A stretch of DNA of 29,770 nt from Gammaproteobacteria bacterium (GTDB taxonomy: Bacteria; Pseudomonadota; Gammaproteobacteria; DSM-19610), in the NCBI GenBank assembly GCA_011371465.1, contig DRQL01000044.1, positions 1-29,770 of the forward strand. Direction: 5' to 3'. The notes beneath the pieces were generated by a model, which saw nothing but the letters and a program-made list of their open reading frames with translations, did no database searches and was not told where the DNA came from. Made by a program: the position numbers and the translations under genes. How positions within the stretch are numbered: the first letter of the stretch is position 1; each line of letters opens with the position of its first letter. Below, piece by piece: positions 1 through 6,307 of the stretch.

Positions 1-606
1 GACCAGCCGCTGATCACCGGCCTGCTCCAGCCGTTCGATCATACCCGGCGTCACATCCAGGCCACGCGCTTCCAGAACGCGCGGCACCAGCGCCATCCTC
101 ACCAGCGGGTCATGGGCTGTTTTGCGCGCCATCTCCCACAGCCCGTCGTGGGCGGGAAAATCCCCGTAGGCATAGCCGGCGTCGGCAAGCCGTTCACACA
201 GCAGGCGGAAATGATACGCCTCTTCACGGGCCACACCGGCCCAGTCCCGGTAAAACGCCTCCGGCAGGCCGCGAAACCGGTACACCGCATCCCACGCCAG
301 GTTGATGGCATTGAACTCGATATGCGCCAGTGCGTGCAACAGGGAAGCACGCCCCTGTACGCTGCCCAGGCGCCGGCGCGGCAAGTCCCGCGGCGCAACC
401 AGGTCGGGGTGCGCCGGCCGCCCCGGTGTATCGATATCTCTGACGGCGGAGGTCTCTTCGTAGCTCAGCTGCCCGGCCTGAAGTGCCGCGTACACCTGTT
501 CGGTCAGCTGACCTTTTACCACCGGGTCCGCACATTCCAGGCACTGCAACGCACATGCAAACAGGTGGTCGCCGGAAAGCTGTACAGCAATTTCATTCAT
601 GGCCAT
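1..606 (-). CDS. DUF455 family ferritin-like protein (C-terminus outside window)
   Basis: The reading frame is open from the ATG at 606 to the window edge, giving 202 codons without a stop. It matches the DUF455/COG2833 ferritin-like family, which is related to the MiaE/ferritin fold and has a probable di-iron centre of unknown substrate. Family-type stretches are HIEFNAINLAWDAV near residue 105, then FYRDW, REEAYHFRLL (candidate Glu/His metal ligands), YGDFPAHDGLWEMA and LVPRVLEARGLDVTP. A second in-frame ATG lies two codons downstream at 600. No good Shine-Dalgarno separates the two, so the start is uncertain by two residues. Its promoter must lie in 607-1020, which it shares with the plus-strand gene at 1021. 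The family is recognised with confidence; its biochemical role is not established. Confidence 0.85.
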   Translation of the reverse strand, partial: MAMNEIAVQLSGDHLFACALQCLECADPVVKGQLTEQVYAALQAGQLSYEETSAVRDIDTPGRPAHPDLVAPRDLPRRRLGSVQGRASLLHALAHIEFNAINLAWDAVYRFRGLPEAFYRDWAGVAREEAYHFRLLCERLADAGYAYGDFPAHDGLWEMARKTAHDPLVRMALVPRVLEARGLDVTPGMIERLEQAGDQRLV

Positions 607-736
607 GGTCTCCCCGCATCGCTACCCTGCACTGTAGCAGGCCGGCGGCCACACAAGCATTGCTGTCCCGTTAAGCGGTCGCGCATGCGGTTGGAACGTA
701 CACAGCACATACGTTTTGAGCAACGTGGAGCAGCCC

Positions 737-851
737 GGACATGGAAGCGGTATCACTGGATCAAGACACGCAACAGCTGCCATCCCTGGCCGCTCGACTG
801 CCGCGTCCCTGCGGCAGACGGTCTTGATCCAGTGATACCGCTTCCATGTCC
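737..851. repeat. Long hairpin element, copy 1
   Basis: Positions 737-767 and 821-851 are perfect 31-bp inverted repeats; the bases just outside (736/852) and just inside (768/820) no longer pair. The 53-nt centre is itself structured. It holds a 4-bp hairpin (GCCA-TCCC-TGGC), the linker CGCTCGAC, then a 7-bp hairpin (TGCCGCG-TCCC-TGCGGCA), followed by GACG and the second arm. A second element with the same internal layout but different arms lies at 2084-2201. It sits in a divergent intergenic region, so it is not placed as a terminator for either neighbour. It could be a REP/MITE-like mobile palindrome, a folded single-stranded DNA site or a structured RNA; the sequence alone does not decide. 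Confidence 0.85.
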
Positions 852-890
852 TCACCGATGTGCTCGCTTCTAAAGGTAACGGGACAGTAA

Positions 891-905
891 TGATAATTAT
901 AATAA
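891..905. promoter_or_regulatory. Fur-box-like operator candidate
   Basis: TGATAATTATAATAA agrees with the 7-1-7 Fur consensus (TGATAAT-N-ATTATCA) at 12 of 14 defined positions. It lies about 115 bp upstream of the 1021 gene and about 20 bp upstream of a TATACT hexamer, a plausible operator position. Because the patch is AT-rich, a chance match is possible. Confidence 0.35.
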
Positions 906-1020
906 ATCAATATGTTATGCACTATACTTAATTCTTTTTATCCGGTAAATGCCGATTCATTTTTGACACAGGAGCTCGCTTGGGCGCATGCTCGAATAGC
1001 TGCTGCAGGGGGGCGAAACC

Positions 1021-1365
1021 ATGGGTGAACAACAACACGTCCTTGAAGTCTATGAGCCCTATGAATACGAGGGGCAAAACCCGCTTACCGTCGAAGGGGT
1101 CACGGTGCTGTCCGGTCCCATGCGGGACAACTATTACCTGCTGCGCCTGGACACACCGGTCGAATTCGAACACGAAATGATCGAGCTGTTACTGGTGCTG
1201 CCCCACTACAACGGCGACAAGATCGAGCGGGCCGTCAACAGCACCTGTACGGTCAATATTTCCCGCGTACCCGGTGATTCCGACATCGCCTCCAGGAAAC
1301 AGGTCAGCTTTGAAGACTTTCAGCGCTGGGGCGTAGGCAAGATCAGCCTGCTGGTCACGAACTAG
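1021..1365 (+). CDS. Hypothetical protein, 114 aa
   Basis: I do not recognise this protein. It starts at an ATG preceded by a strong purine-rich ribosome site (GGGGGG, 7 nt spacer). It has no signal peptide or membrane segment and looks soluble and acidic, beginning MGEQQHVLEVYEPYEYEG. Predicted beta-rich stretches (VEGVTVLSGPMRDNYYLLRL, then MIELLLVLPHY) give it the feel of a small beta-barrel domain, but I cannot assign a family. Its only cysteine is in NSTCTVNI near residue 78. It is flanked by a Fur-like box upstream and runs convergently into the SIMPL gene, with which it shares a CTAG in which both stop codons overlap. The good ribosome site and clean frame argue that it is real. Confidence 0.7.
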   Translation: MGEQQHVLEVYEPYEYEGQNPLTVEGVTVLSGPMRDNYYLLRLDTPVEFEHEMIELLLVLPHYNGDKIERAVNSTCTVNISRVPGDSDIASRKQVSFEDFQRWGVGKISLLVTN

Positions 1366-2060
1366 TCACGAAGCAGGCGAATCCGGCCACTGACCTGCAC
1401 ACTGATACGGCTGGTACCCTGCTCCAGCGCCGGCGTACTCACGCTGGAACGGCTCAGCGCCTCGGCCCGCACAGGAACCACCGGGCGTTGCCCGCCACTG
1501 CGGATATTGATGTCCATCAACCGGTACTTTTTTGCACCCAGCGCAGCACGGATACGATCCGCGCGTGCCTGGTAGGCCTTCAGCGCCTGGTCCATCAGTT
1601 CGTCCTCGGCCTGCTGACGTCGCTCCGGCGATACCGAGAACTGCAGCGACTGCACCTGCAGGCGGCTCTGCAGGGTACCCACCAGCTGACTCAGCTGATC
1701 CACATCCTGCGCCTCCAGCCGCAGCTCCTGGCGCCCGCGCCAGCGCACAATCTTGCGGTTGTCACCGTAGACCGGGTAGGTCTGGTAATTCCCGCTCTGC
1801 ACCGTCACCTGCCGGCTGGCCCGGGCCTGCTCCAGTGCCCAGGCCATGTCCTGGTTGATGGTATCCGCCAGCTCCGCCGGTTTGCGGTCCTCCGCCGTGG
1901 CAGTCAGCACCGCCAGCACCCGGTCATTAGCGACCTCACGCCCGACCTCGACCTGGAAACTCACCTGGTCTTCAGGGACAGCCGTTTCAGCCGAGGCCAG
2001 CGCAGAAAAAACCATGCCCAACGACCAGGATGCCAACAACAGATTTCGTAACAGATACAT
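1362..2060 (-). CDS. SIMPL (DUF541) domain exported protein
   Basis: A 232-aa protein of the SIMPL/DUF541 family, whose members are periplasmic or surface proteins of poorly known function (E. coli YggE is a relative linked to oxidative stress). The N-terminus is a signal peptide (MYLLRNLLLASWSLGMVFSA, probable cleavage after ALASA). The mature part carries the typical pattern VLTATAEDRKPAELADTINQ, a YQTYPVY strand, and YRLMDINIRSGG before a serine-rich C-terminal strand region. A GTG at 2069 and ATGs at 2063 and 2060 are in frame. The Shine-Dalgarno GAGGTGA is best spaced for the ATG at 2060. The gene lies 23 bp downstream, in its own direction, of the hairpin element at 2084-2201, and its stop overlaps that of the convergent 1021 gene. 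Confidence 0.88.
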   Translation of the reverse strand: MYLLRNLLLASWSLGMVFSALASAETAVPEDQVSFQVEVGREVANDRVLAVLTATAEDRKPAELADTINQDMAWALEQARASRQVTVQSGNYQTYPVYGDNRKIVRWRGRQELRLEAQDVDQLSQLVGTLQSRLQVQSLQFSVSPERRQQAEDELMDQALKAYQARADRIRAALGAKKYRLMDINIRSGGQRPVVPVRAEALSRSSVSTPALEQGTSRISVQVSGRIRLLRD

Positions 2061-2083
2061 CATTCTCACCTCATAATTAAGCG

Positions 2084-2201
2084 GTGCTTTGCTTCCCCGG
2101 CGGCTTGTTTACAGACGCGCTGTACCTACGTCCCTGTACGCTCGACGGCAGCATCCCTGCTGCCGACGGTCTGTAAACAAGCCGCCGGGGAAGCAAAGCA
2201 C
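2084..2201. repeat. Long hairpin element, copy 2
   Basis: Positions 2084-2116 and 2169-2201 are perfect 33-bp inverted repeats. The 52-nt centre has the same plan and spacing as the element at 737-851: a 4-bp hairpin (TACG-TCCC-TGTA), linker CGCTCGAC, a 7-bp hairpin (GGCAGCA-TCCC-TGCTGCC), GACG, then the arm beginning GTCT. The arms share only the innermost AGAC/GTCT with copy 1. The element begins 4 bp beyond the metZ stop codon, so the metZ transcript would fold it. No T-tract follows it in the minus direction, so it is not a standard intrinsic terminator, though it could block RNA decay or help termination. Confidence 0.87.
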
Positions 2202-2205
2202 ACCT

Positions 2206-3390
2206 TTATCTAAGCCCGCGTGCCAGGTCCGCACACAGGTCATCAATTGATTCCAACCCGACCGCCACCCGCACCAGACCGTCGGAGATACCCGCTTCCG
2301 CACGCTGTTCCGGTGTCAGTCGACCGTGCGTAGTGGTCGCCGGGTGCGTGATGGTGGTCTTGGTATCGCCCAGGTTGGCGGTAATGGAACAGACACGGGT
2401 GGCATCGATCAGTTCCCAGGCCGCCTGCTGACCACCTTTCAGGTCGAAGGAGACGATACCGCCGAACGCAGACTGCTGCCGTGCCGCCAGTTCGTGCTGG
2501 GGGTGGGAGGCGAGCCCCGGATAGTACACCCGTTCAACGGCCGGCTGCTCCTGCAGCCAGTCCGCCAGTCGCTGTGCCGCAGCGCAATGCGCCTGCATAC
2601 GGATGGCCAGGGTCTCCAGCCCCTTGAGGAATACCCAGGCATTGAACGGACTCATGGTCGGCCCGCAGGTGCGCAGAAAACCGTACACCCCCTCGCCAAC
2701 GACGTCCTCGCGACCCACCACCGCGCCACCGACACAACGCCCCTGGCCGTCCAGGTACTTGGTCGCGGAATGAATCACGATATCCGCACCGAGCGCCAGC
2801 GGGCGCTGCAGCGCCGGGGTGCAGAAGCAGTTGTCCACCACCAGCAGACAGTCGCTGGCGTGTGCCAGGTCAGCCAGCGCACGGATGTCAGCGACTTCCG
2901 TCAGCGGATTGGAAGGCGTCTCGAGAAACAGCAGGCGCGTCTCGGGACGGATAGCAGCCTCCCAGGCTGACACGTCATCCTGCGCCACAAAGGTCGTGCT
3001 GATCCCGAATTTCTGCAGGTAATTATTGAACAGCAGGGTGGTACTGCCAAAGATACTGCGCGACGATACCAGGTGATCGCCGGACTGCAGCAGGCCCGCA
3101 CAGGTTGCATAGATGGCCGCCATGCCCGACGCCGTCGCCACGCAACGTTCACCACCTTCCAGTGCCGCAAGCCGCTGTTCGAAAGTGCGCACGGTGGGGT
3201 TGGTAAAGCGCGAATAGATGTTCCCCGGCTGTTCCCCGGAAAAACGTGCAGCCGCCGCCGCCGCGTTTTCAAACACATAACTGGAAGTCGGAAAGATCGG
3301 TTCCGCGTGTTCTGCTTCCAGGGTACGCTGCTGCCCGGCACGAACCGCCAGTGTCTCAAAACCGGGTACTGTATCTTCTGTGTCGGGCAT
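2206..3390 (-). CDS. metZ: O-succinylhomoserine sulfhydrylase
   Basis: A 394-aa PLP-dependent Cys/Met-metabolism enzyme that makes homocysteine from O-succinylhomoserine and sulfide in methionine synthesis. The PLP lysine is K211 in VIHSATKYLDGQGRCVGG; LFLETPSNPL and LLVVDNCFCTPALQRPL are typical of the fold. A TTG further upstream at 3426 is in frame but falls at the riboswitch terminator. The ATG at 3390 has AGGAG 6 nt ahead and is chosen. The call as MetZ rather than cystathionine gamma-synthase rests on overall resemblance and on the purF-metZ gene order seen in pseudomonads. Expression is probably controlled by the SAM-II-type riboswitch and terminator at 3425-3520. A long hairpin element follows directly after the stop. 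Confidence 0.92.
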   Translation of the reverse strand: MPDTEDTVPGFETLAVRAGQQRTLEAEHAEPIFPTSSYVFENAAAAAARFSGEQPGNIYSRFTNPTVRTFEQRLAALEGGERCVATASGMAAIYATCAGLLQSGDHLVSSRSIFGSTTLLFNNYLQKFGISTTFVAQDDVSAWEAAIRPETRLLFLETPSNPLTEVADIRALADLAHASDCLLVVDNCFCTPALQRPLALGADIVIHSATKYLDGQGRCVGGAVVGREDVVGEGVYGFLRTCGPTMSPFNAWVFLKGLETLAIRMQAHCAAAQRLADWLQEQPAVERVYYPGLASHPQHELAARQQSAFGGIVSFDLKGGQQAAWELIDATRVCSITANLGDTKTTITHPATTTHGRLTPEQRAEAGISDGLVRVAVGLESIDDLCADLARGLR

Positions 3391-3424
3391 CACCCTCTCC
3401 TGTGTCGAACCGGTGGAACGGGCC

Positions 3425-3460
3425 AAAAAAAACCCGCCTTCGACTGGAAACGAAAGCAGG
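3425..3460 (-). terminator. Intrinsic terminator of the metZ riboswitch
   Basis: Read on the minus strand, a 10-bp stem (CCTGCTTTCG with CGAAGGCGGG, two G-U pairs) encloses an 8-nt loop and is followed by eight T residues at 3432-3425. It lies between the SAM-II aptamer and the metZ start codon. This suits SAM-dependent transcription attenuation. Confidence 0.85.
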
Positions 3461-3520
3461 TGCCGTCGCTTTAGCCGAATTTATCAAGCGCCCGCAAGCT
3501 GATTCTCAAATCGGCGCAAC
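3461..3520 (-). promoter_or_regulatory. SAM-II riboswitch (metZ leader)
   Basis: On the minus strand the leader contains TTGCGCCGATTTGAG, then TTGCGGGCGC, then TTGATAAATTCGGCTAAAG. This reproduces the SAM-II (SAM-alpha) pattern: a P1 stem (here GCGCC at 3517-3513 with GGCGC at 3492-3488), the GATTT segment after its 5' strand, and the TGATAAA...GCTAAA pseudoknot partner downstream. It stands directly before an intrinsic terminator and metZ, a methionine-pathway gene, which is the expected context. SAM binding would be expected to lower metZ expression. The class is best known from Alphaproteobacteria, so a gammaproteobacterial case is less common. Confidence 0.88.
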
Positions 3521-3549
3521 ACAAGGGTAGACAATTCCAGGCAGGCCGG

Positions 3550-5061
3550 TCAAGCGTTATTGTGCATCTCGATCACGGCGTCGTCGGCCAGCCGGCGTTC
3601 TTCCTTGGCCGAGTCACTGCGCAACTGCTCCAGGTGCGAGAGGTAATCGACGGTCACGCCACCGGTCACGTACTCGCCCGTAAACACCGAGCAGTCGAAC
3701 GCCCCGATATCCGGGTTGCCCTTGCGCACCGCGTCGACCAGGTCCTCGATATCCTGGAACACCAGCCAGTCGGCGCCGATGGCGGTGGCGATCTGCGCCA
3801 CATCCCTGCCGTGCGCGATCAGTTCCTCGCGGGTGGGCATGTCGATACCGTAGACATTGGGGAAACGAACCGGCGGGGCTGCCGAGGCGAAATAGACATT
3901 CTTCGCACCGGCATCGCGCGCCATCTGGATAATCTGCTGCGAGGTGGTGCCGCGCACAATGGAGTCGTCCACCAGCATGACGTTCTTGCCGCGGAACTCC
4001 AGGTCGATGGCGTTCAGCTTCTGGCGCACGGACTTCTTGCGCTCCTGCTGTCCCGGCATAATAAAGGTCCGGCCGATATAGCGGTTCTTGATAAAACCTT
4101 CCCGGTACTTGACGCCCAGGTTGTTGGCCAGCTGCAGGGCCGCGGTGCGACTGGTATCCGGGATCGGGATAACCACATCGATATCGTGTTGCGGGCGTTC
4201 GCGCAGGATCTTGTCCGCCAGCGCCTCACCCATGCGCAGGCGCGCCTTGTACACGGAGACGTTGTCGATGATCGAATCGGGCCGCGCCAGGTACACGTGT
4301 TCAAAAATACAGGGCGAGTACACCGGATGTTCGGCGCACTGGCGTTTGGCCATGCTGCCGTTTTTGCCCAGGAACACCGCTTCCCCGGGACGCACATCGT
4401 CGACCAGCTCGAAGCCCAGCGGGTTCAGGGCGACGCTCTCCGATGCCACCATGAACTCGACACCCTGCGCGGTCTCGCGACGGCCGTAGACCAGCGGCCG
4501 GATACCGTAGGGATCGCGGAACGCCACCACGCCGAAGCCGGTAATCATGGCCACCGCCGCATAGGCGCCACTGCAGCGACTGTGCACGGCGGACACCGCG
4601 TCGAACACGTCGTCTTCATTGATGCGCAGCTTGCCGCAGCGCTGCAGTTCGTGCGCGAACACGTTCAGCAGCACTTCGGAATCAGAGTCAGTGTTGAGGT
4701 GCCGCAGGTCTTCGCGGAACAGGTTCTGCTTCAGTTCCTCGGCATTGGTCAGGTTACCGTTATGCGCCAGGGTAATCCCGTACGGGGAGTTGACATAGAA
4801 CGGCTGGGCCTCGGCGGAACTCTCGCAGCCGGCGGTCGGATAACGCACGTGTCCGATCCCCATGTTGCCGCGCAGGGTCAGCATGTGACGCGTGTGAAAC
4901 ACATCGCGCACCAGGCCGTTGTCCTTGCGCAACCAGAGTTTGCTGCCTTCGCAGGTCATGATACCGGCCGCATCCTGCCCGCGGTGCTGCAACACCGTCA
5001 GGGCGTCATAGATCGACTGGTTGACCGCGCCGTGAGAAACAATACCGACAATGCCACACAC
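3550..5061 (-). CDS. purF: Amidophosphoribosyltransferase
   Basis: A 503-aa enzyme for the first committed step of purine synthesis: glutamine and PRPP give 5-phosphoribosylamine. The start is GTG, followed at once by the Cys nucleophile of the Ntn-type glutaminase (MCGIVGIVSHGAVN), so the start is fixed by function. The glutaminase half includes IGHVRYPTAG and AHNGNLTNAEEL. The phosphoribosyltransferase half holds the PRPP loop VMLVDDSIVRGTTS near residues 360-373, then SAAPPVRFPNVYGIDMP. Length is normal for the family. It follows cvpA by 37 bp, the arrangement seen in E. coli and Pseudomonas, so it probably shares that transcript. A GAGG site lies about 11 nt ahead of the GTG. Confidence 0.97.
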   Translation of the reverse strand: MCGIVGIVSHGAVNQSIYDALTVLQHRGQDAAGIMTCEGSKLWLRKDNGLVRDVFHTRHMLTLRGNMGIGHVRYPTAGCESSAEAQPFYVNSPYGITLAHNGNLTNAEELKQNLFREDLRHLNTDSDSEVLLNVFAHELQRCGKLRINEDDVFDAVSAVHSRCSGAYAAVAMITGFGVVAFRDPYGIRPLVYGRRETAQGVEFMVASESVALNPLGFELVDDVRPGEAVFLGKNGSMAKRQCAEHPVYSPCIFEHVYLARPDSIIDNVSVYKARLRMGEALADKILRERPQHDIDVVIPIPDTSRTAALQLANNLGVKYREGFIKNRYIGRTFIMPGQQERKKSVRQKLNAIDLEFRGKNVMLVDDSIVRGTTSQQIIQMARDAGAKNVYFASAAPPVRFPNVYGIDMPTREELIAHGRDVAQIATAIGADWLVFQDIEDLVDAVRKGNPDIGAFDCSVFTGEYVTGGVTVDYLSHLEQLRSDSAKEERRLADDAVIEMHNNA

Positions 5062-5098
5062 TAGTTTTGAACCTCGGTAAAAAAACCTGCGTTAGACT

Positions 5099-5587
5099 TC
5101 AGAAGCGGATGCGTTCCGCGATATCGGCAGGCAGGTAACTGCGCAACCACATGGCGATGTCCTGGAAGTAGCCCAGCAGCGCCGATTCCTGCCACCAGGG
5201 ATCCCGGGGTATGCTGGTCAGACCGGCCAGCATCACCAGCACGGCCACGATGACCATGCCGCGGGCGATCCCGAACAGCATGCCCAGGATACGGTCGGTC
5301 GACGTCAGCCCGGTCTTGCTGATCAGCTGCCCCGCCAGGTAGTTCACCACCCCGCCCACCAGCAGGGTGCCGACAAACAGCAGGCCGAAAGCCACCACGT
5401 TGCGAATCGTCGGCGTCTCGATCCAGTCCCGCAGCAACCTGGAAAGATCGTGAAAGAACAACATGCCGATCCACAACGCGGCGATCCAGCTGAACAGCGA
5501 AAGCGCCTCTTTCACAAACCCGCGCCACAGGCTCAGTAACGCAGAGACCGCGATGATCACCAGCAGAATATAATCTACCCAGATCAC
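5099..5587 (-). CDS. cvpA: CvpA family membrane protein
   Basis: A 162-aa inner-membrane protein with about four hydrophobic segments, starting MIWVDYILLVIIAVSALLSLWRG. FVKEALSLFSWIAALWIG, then NVVAFGLLFVGTLLVGGVV and an RILGMLFGIARGMVIVAVLV stretch are typical of CvpA. The E. coli protein was named for colicin V production and is linked to envelope stress; the molecular role is unclear. The start codon is GTG with a weak ribosome site, but the N-terminal sequence is that of the family. The position just before purF is conserved in Gammaproteobacteria. Confidence 0.95.
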   Translation of the reverse strand: MIWVDYILLVIIAVSALLSLWRGFVKEALSLFSWIAALWIGMLFFHDLSRLLRDWIETPTIRNVVAFGLLFVGTLLVGGVVNYLAGQLISKTGLTSTDRILGMLFGIARGMVIVAVLVMLAGLTSIPRDPWWQESALLGYFQDIAMWLRSYLPADIAERIRF

Positions 5588-5674
5588 CCTGCGCCCCGGC
5601 CCCGGGTGCGCCGTCCGTCGAAATCCTGCATGGGCCTATTTTACGCGAAGAGGACGGAACATGGCGACCGCTAT

Positions 5675-6298
5675 TCAGGGATAGGAAAGCACCCGCCCCC
5701 TGATGCTGAGCCGCTCCTGTATCTGCTGCCGGTTCTGCTCGGCATCAGCCTTCTCCAGGAAGGGTCCGACACGCACCCGGTAATGCGCTTTCCCGTCCAC
5801 CCGCGCTTTTTCCACCTGGGTGGTAAAACCGCTCTTGCGCAGCCGGTCGCGCAGGCTCAGCGCATTCTTTTCGGTAGAGAAACTGCCCACCTGCACCACC
5901 CAGCTGCCCAGCGGTCCCGGTTTTGCCGGCTTGTCCTGCGCTACAGGCGCTGCTGCGGGAGGTTCAGGTGCCGGCGCGGGCTTCACCGCTTCGGGCTCCG
6001 GTCGGGGTTCCGGTTCGGGCGGAGCAGGCGCCGGCGCGGCCTGCGGCGGTTTTTCCGGCTCAGTGACCGGCCGGGTATCGGTCTGGATCACCGACACCTC
6101 CGGTTCGTCCGGTATGGCGCCGGGCACCGGGAAAGCTTCCAGCGGTGCGCTGCTGGCCGGTTCCTGCGGCTCCGGCAGGGCTTCCATCTCCGGCACCAGG
6201 GTGCGGTTGGGGCCTTCCAGTATCATGGGCACGAAAATCACAGCCAGTGCCACCAGTACGATCGCGCCTACCAGGCGCTGTTTCAGCAATGCGTCCAT
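5675..6298 (-). CDS. dedD: DedD-like SPOR domain protein
   Basis: A 207-aa bitopic inner-membrane protein. A short cytoplasmic end (MDALLKQRLVGA) leads into a membrane helix (IVLVALAVIFVPMILEG). A long linker rich in proline, alanine and glutamate follows (about residues 30-125), then a C-terminal SPOR domain (GSWVVQVGSFSTEKNAL ... YRVRVGPFLEKADAEQ). SPOR domains bind denuded septal peptidoglycan glycans, so a role in cell division is expected, as for E. coli DedD. The gene begins 9 bp after the folC stop with GAGG just ahead, which indicates coupling in the accD-folC-dedD-cvpA-purF operon. Confidence 0.92.
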   Translation of the reverse strand: MDALLKQRLVGAIVLVALAVIFVPMILEGPNRTLVPEMEALPEPQEPASSAPLEAFPVPGAIPDEPEVSVIQTDTRPVTEPEKPPQAAPAPAPPEPEPRPEPEAVKPAPAPEPPAAAPVAQDKPAKPGPLGSWVVQVGSFSTEKNALSLRDRLRKSGFTTQVEKARVDGKAHYRVRVGPFLEKADAEQNRQQIQERLSIRGRVLSYP

Positions 6299-6307
6299 CC
6301 TGCCTCG

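Larger units (their letters stand above)
607..1020. other. 414-bp divergent intergenic region
   Basis: This gap lies between the DUF455 gene and the 1021 gene and has no convincing coding sequence. It holds the first long hairpin element (737-851), then an abrupt AT-rich stretch at about 885-960 in an otherwise GC-rich window. The AT-rich part contains a Fur-box-like sequence (891-905) and a TATACT hexamer at 923-928 that could be a -10 for the plus-strand gene. No good -35 stands 17 nt upstream of that hexamer. A short palindrome (CCTGC-N6-GCAGG) sits near 625-640, just upstream of the DUF455 gene. Confidence 0.7.

Noticed and set aside
112..873. 253-codon plus-strand open frame
   Set aside because: It lies opposite the DUF455 gene and runs through the hairpin element. 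Its translation has no family resemblance, while the minus strand does.
3562..5064. 500-codon plus-strand frame opposite purF
   Set aside because: It is a mirror frame of a GC-rich gene. The purF frame has all catalytic motifs and the antisense translation resembles nothing.
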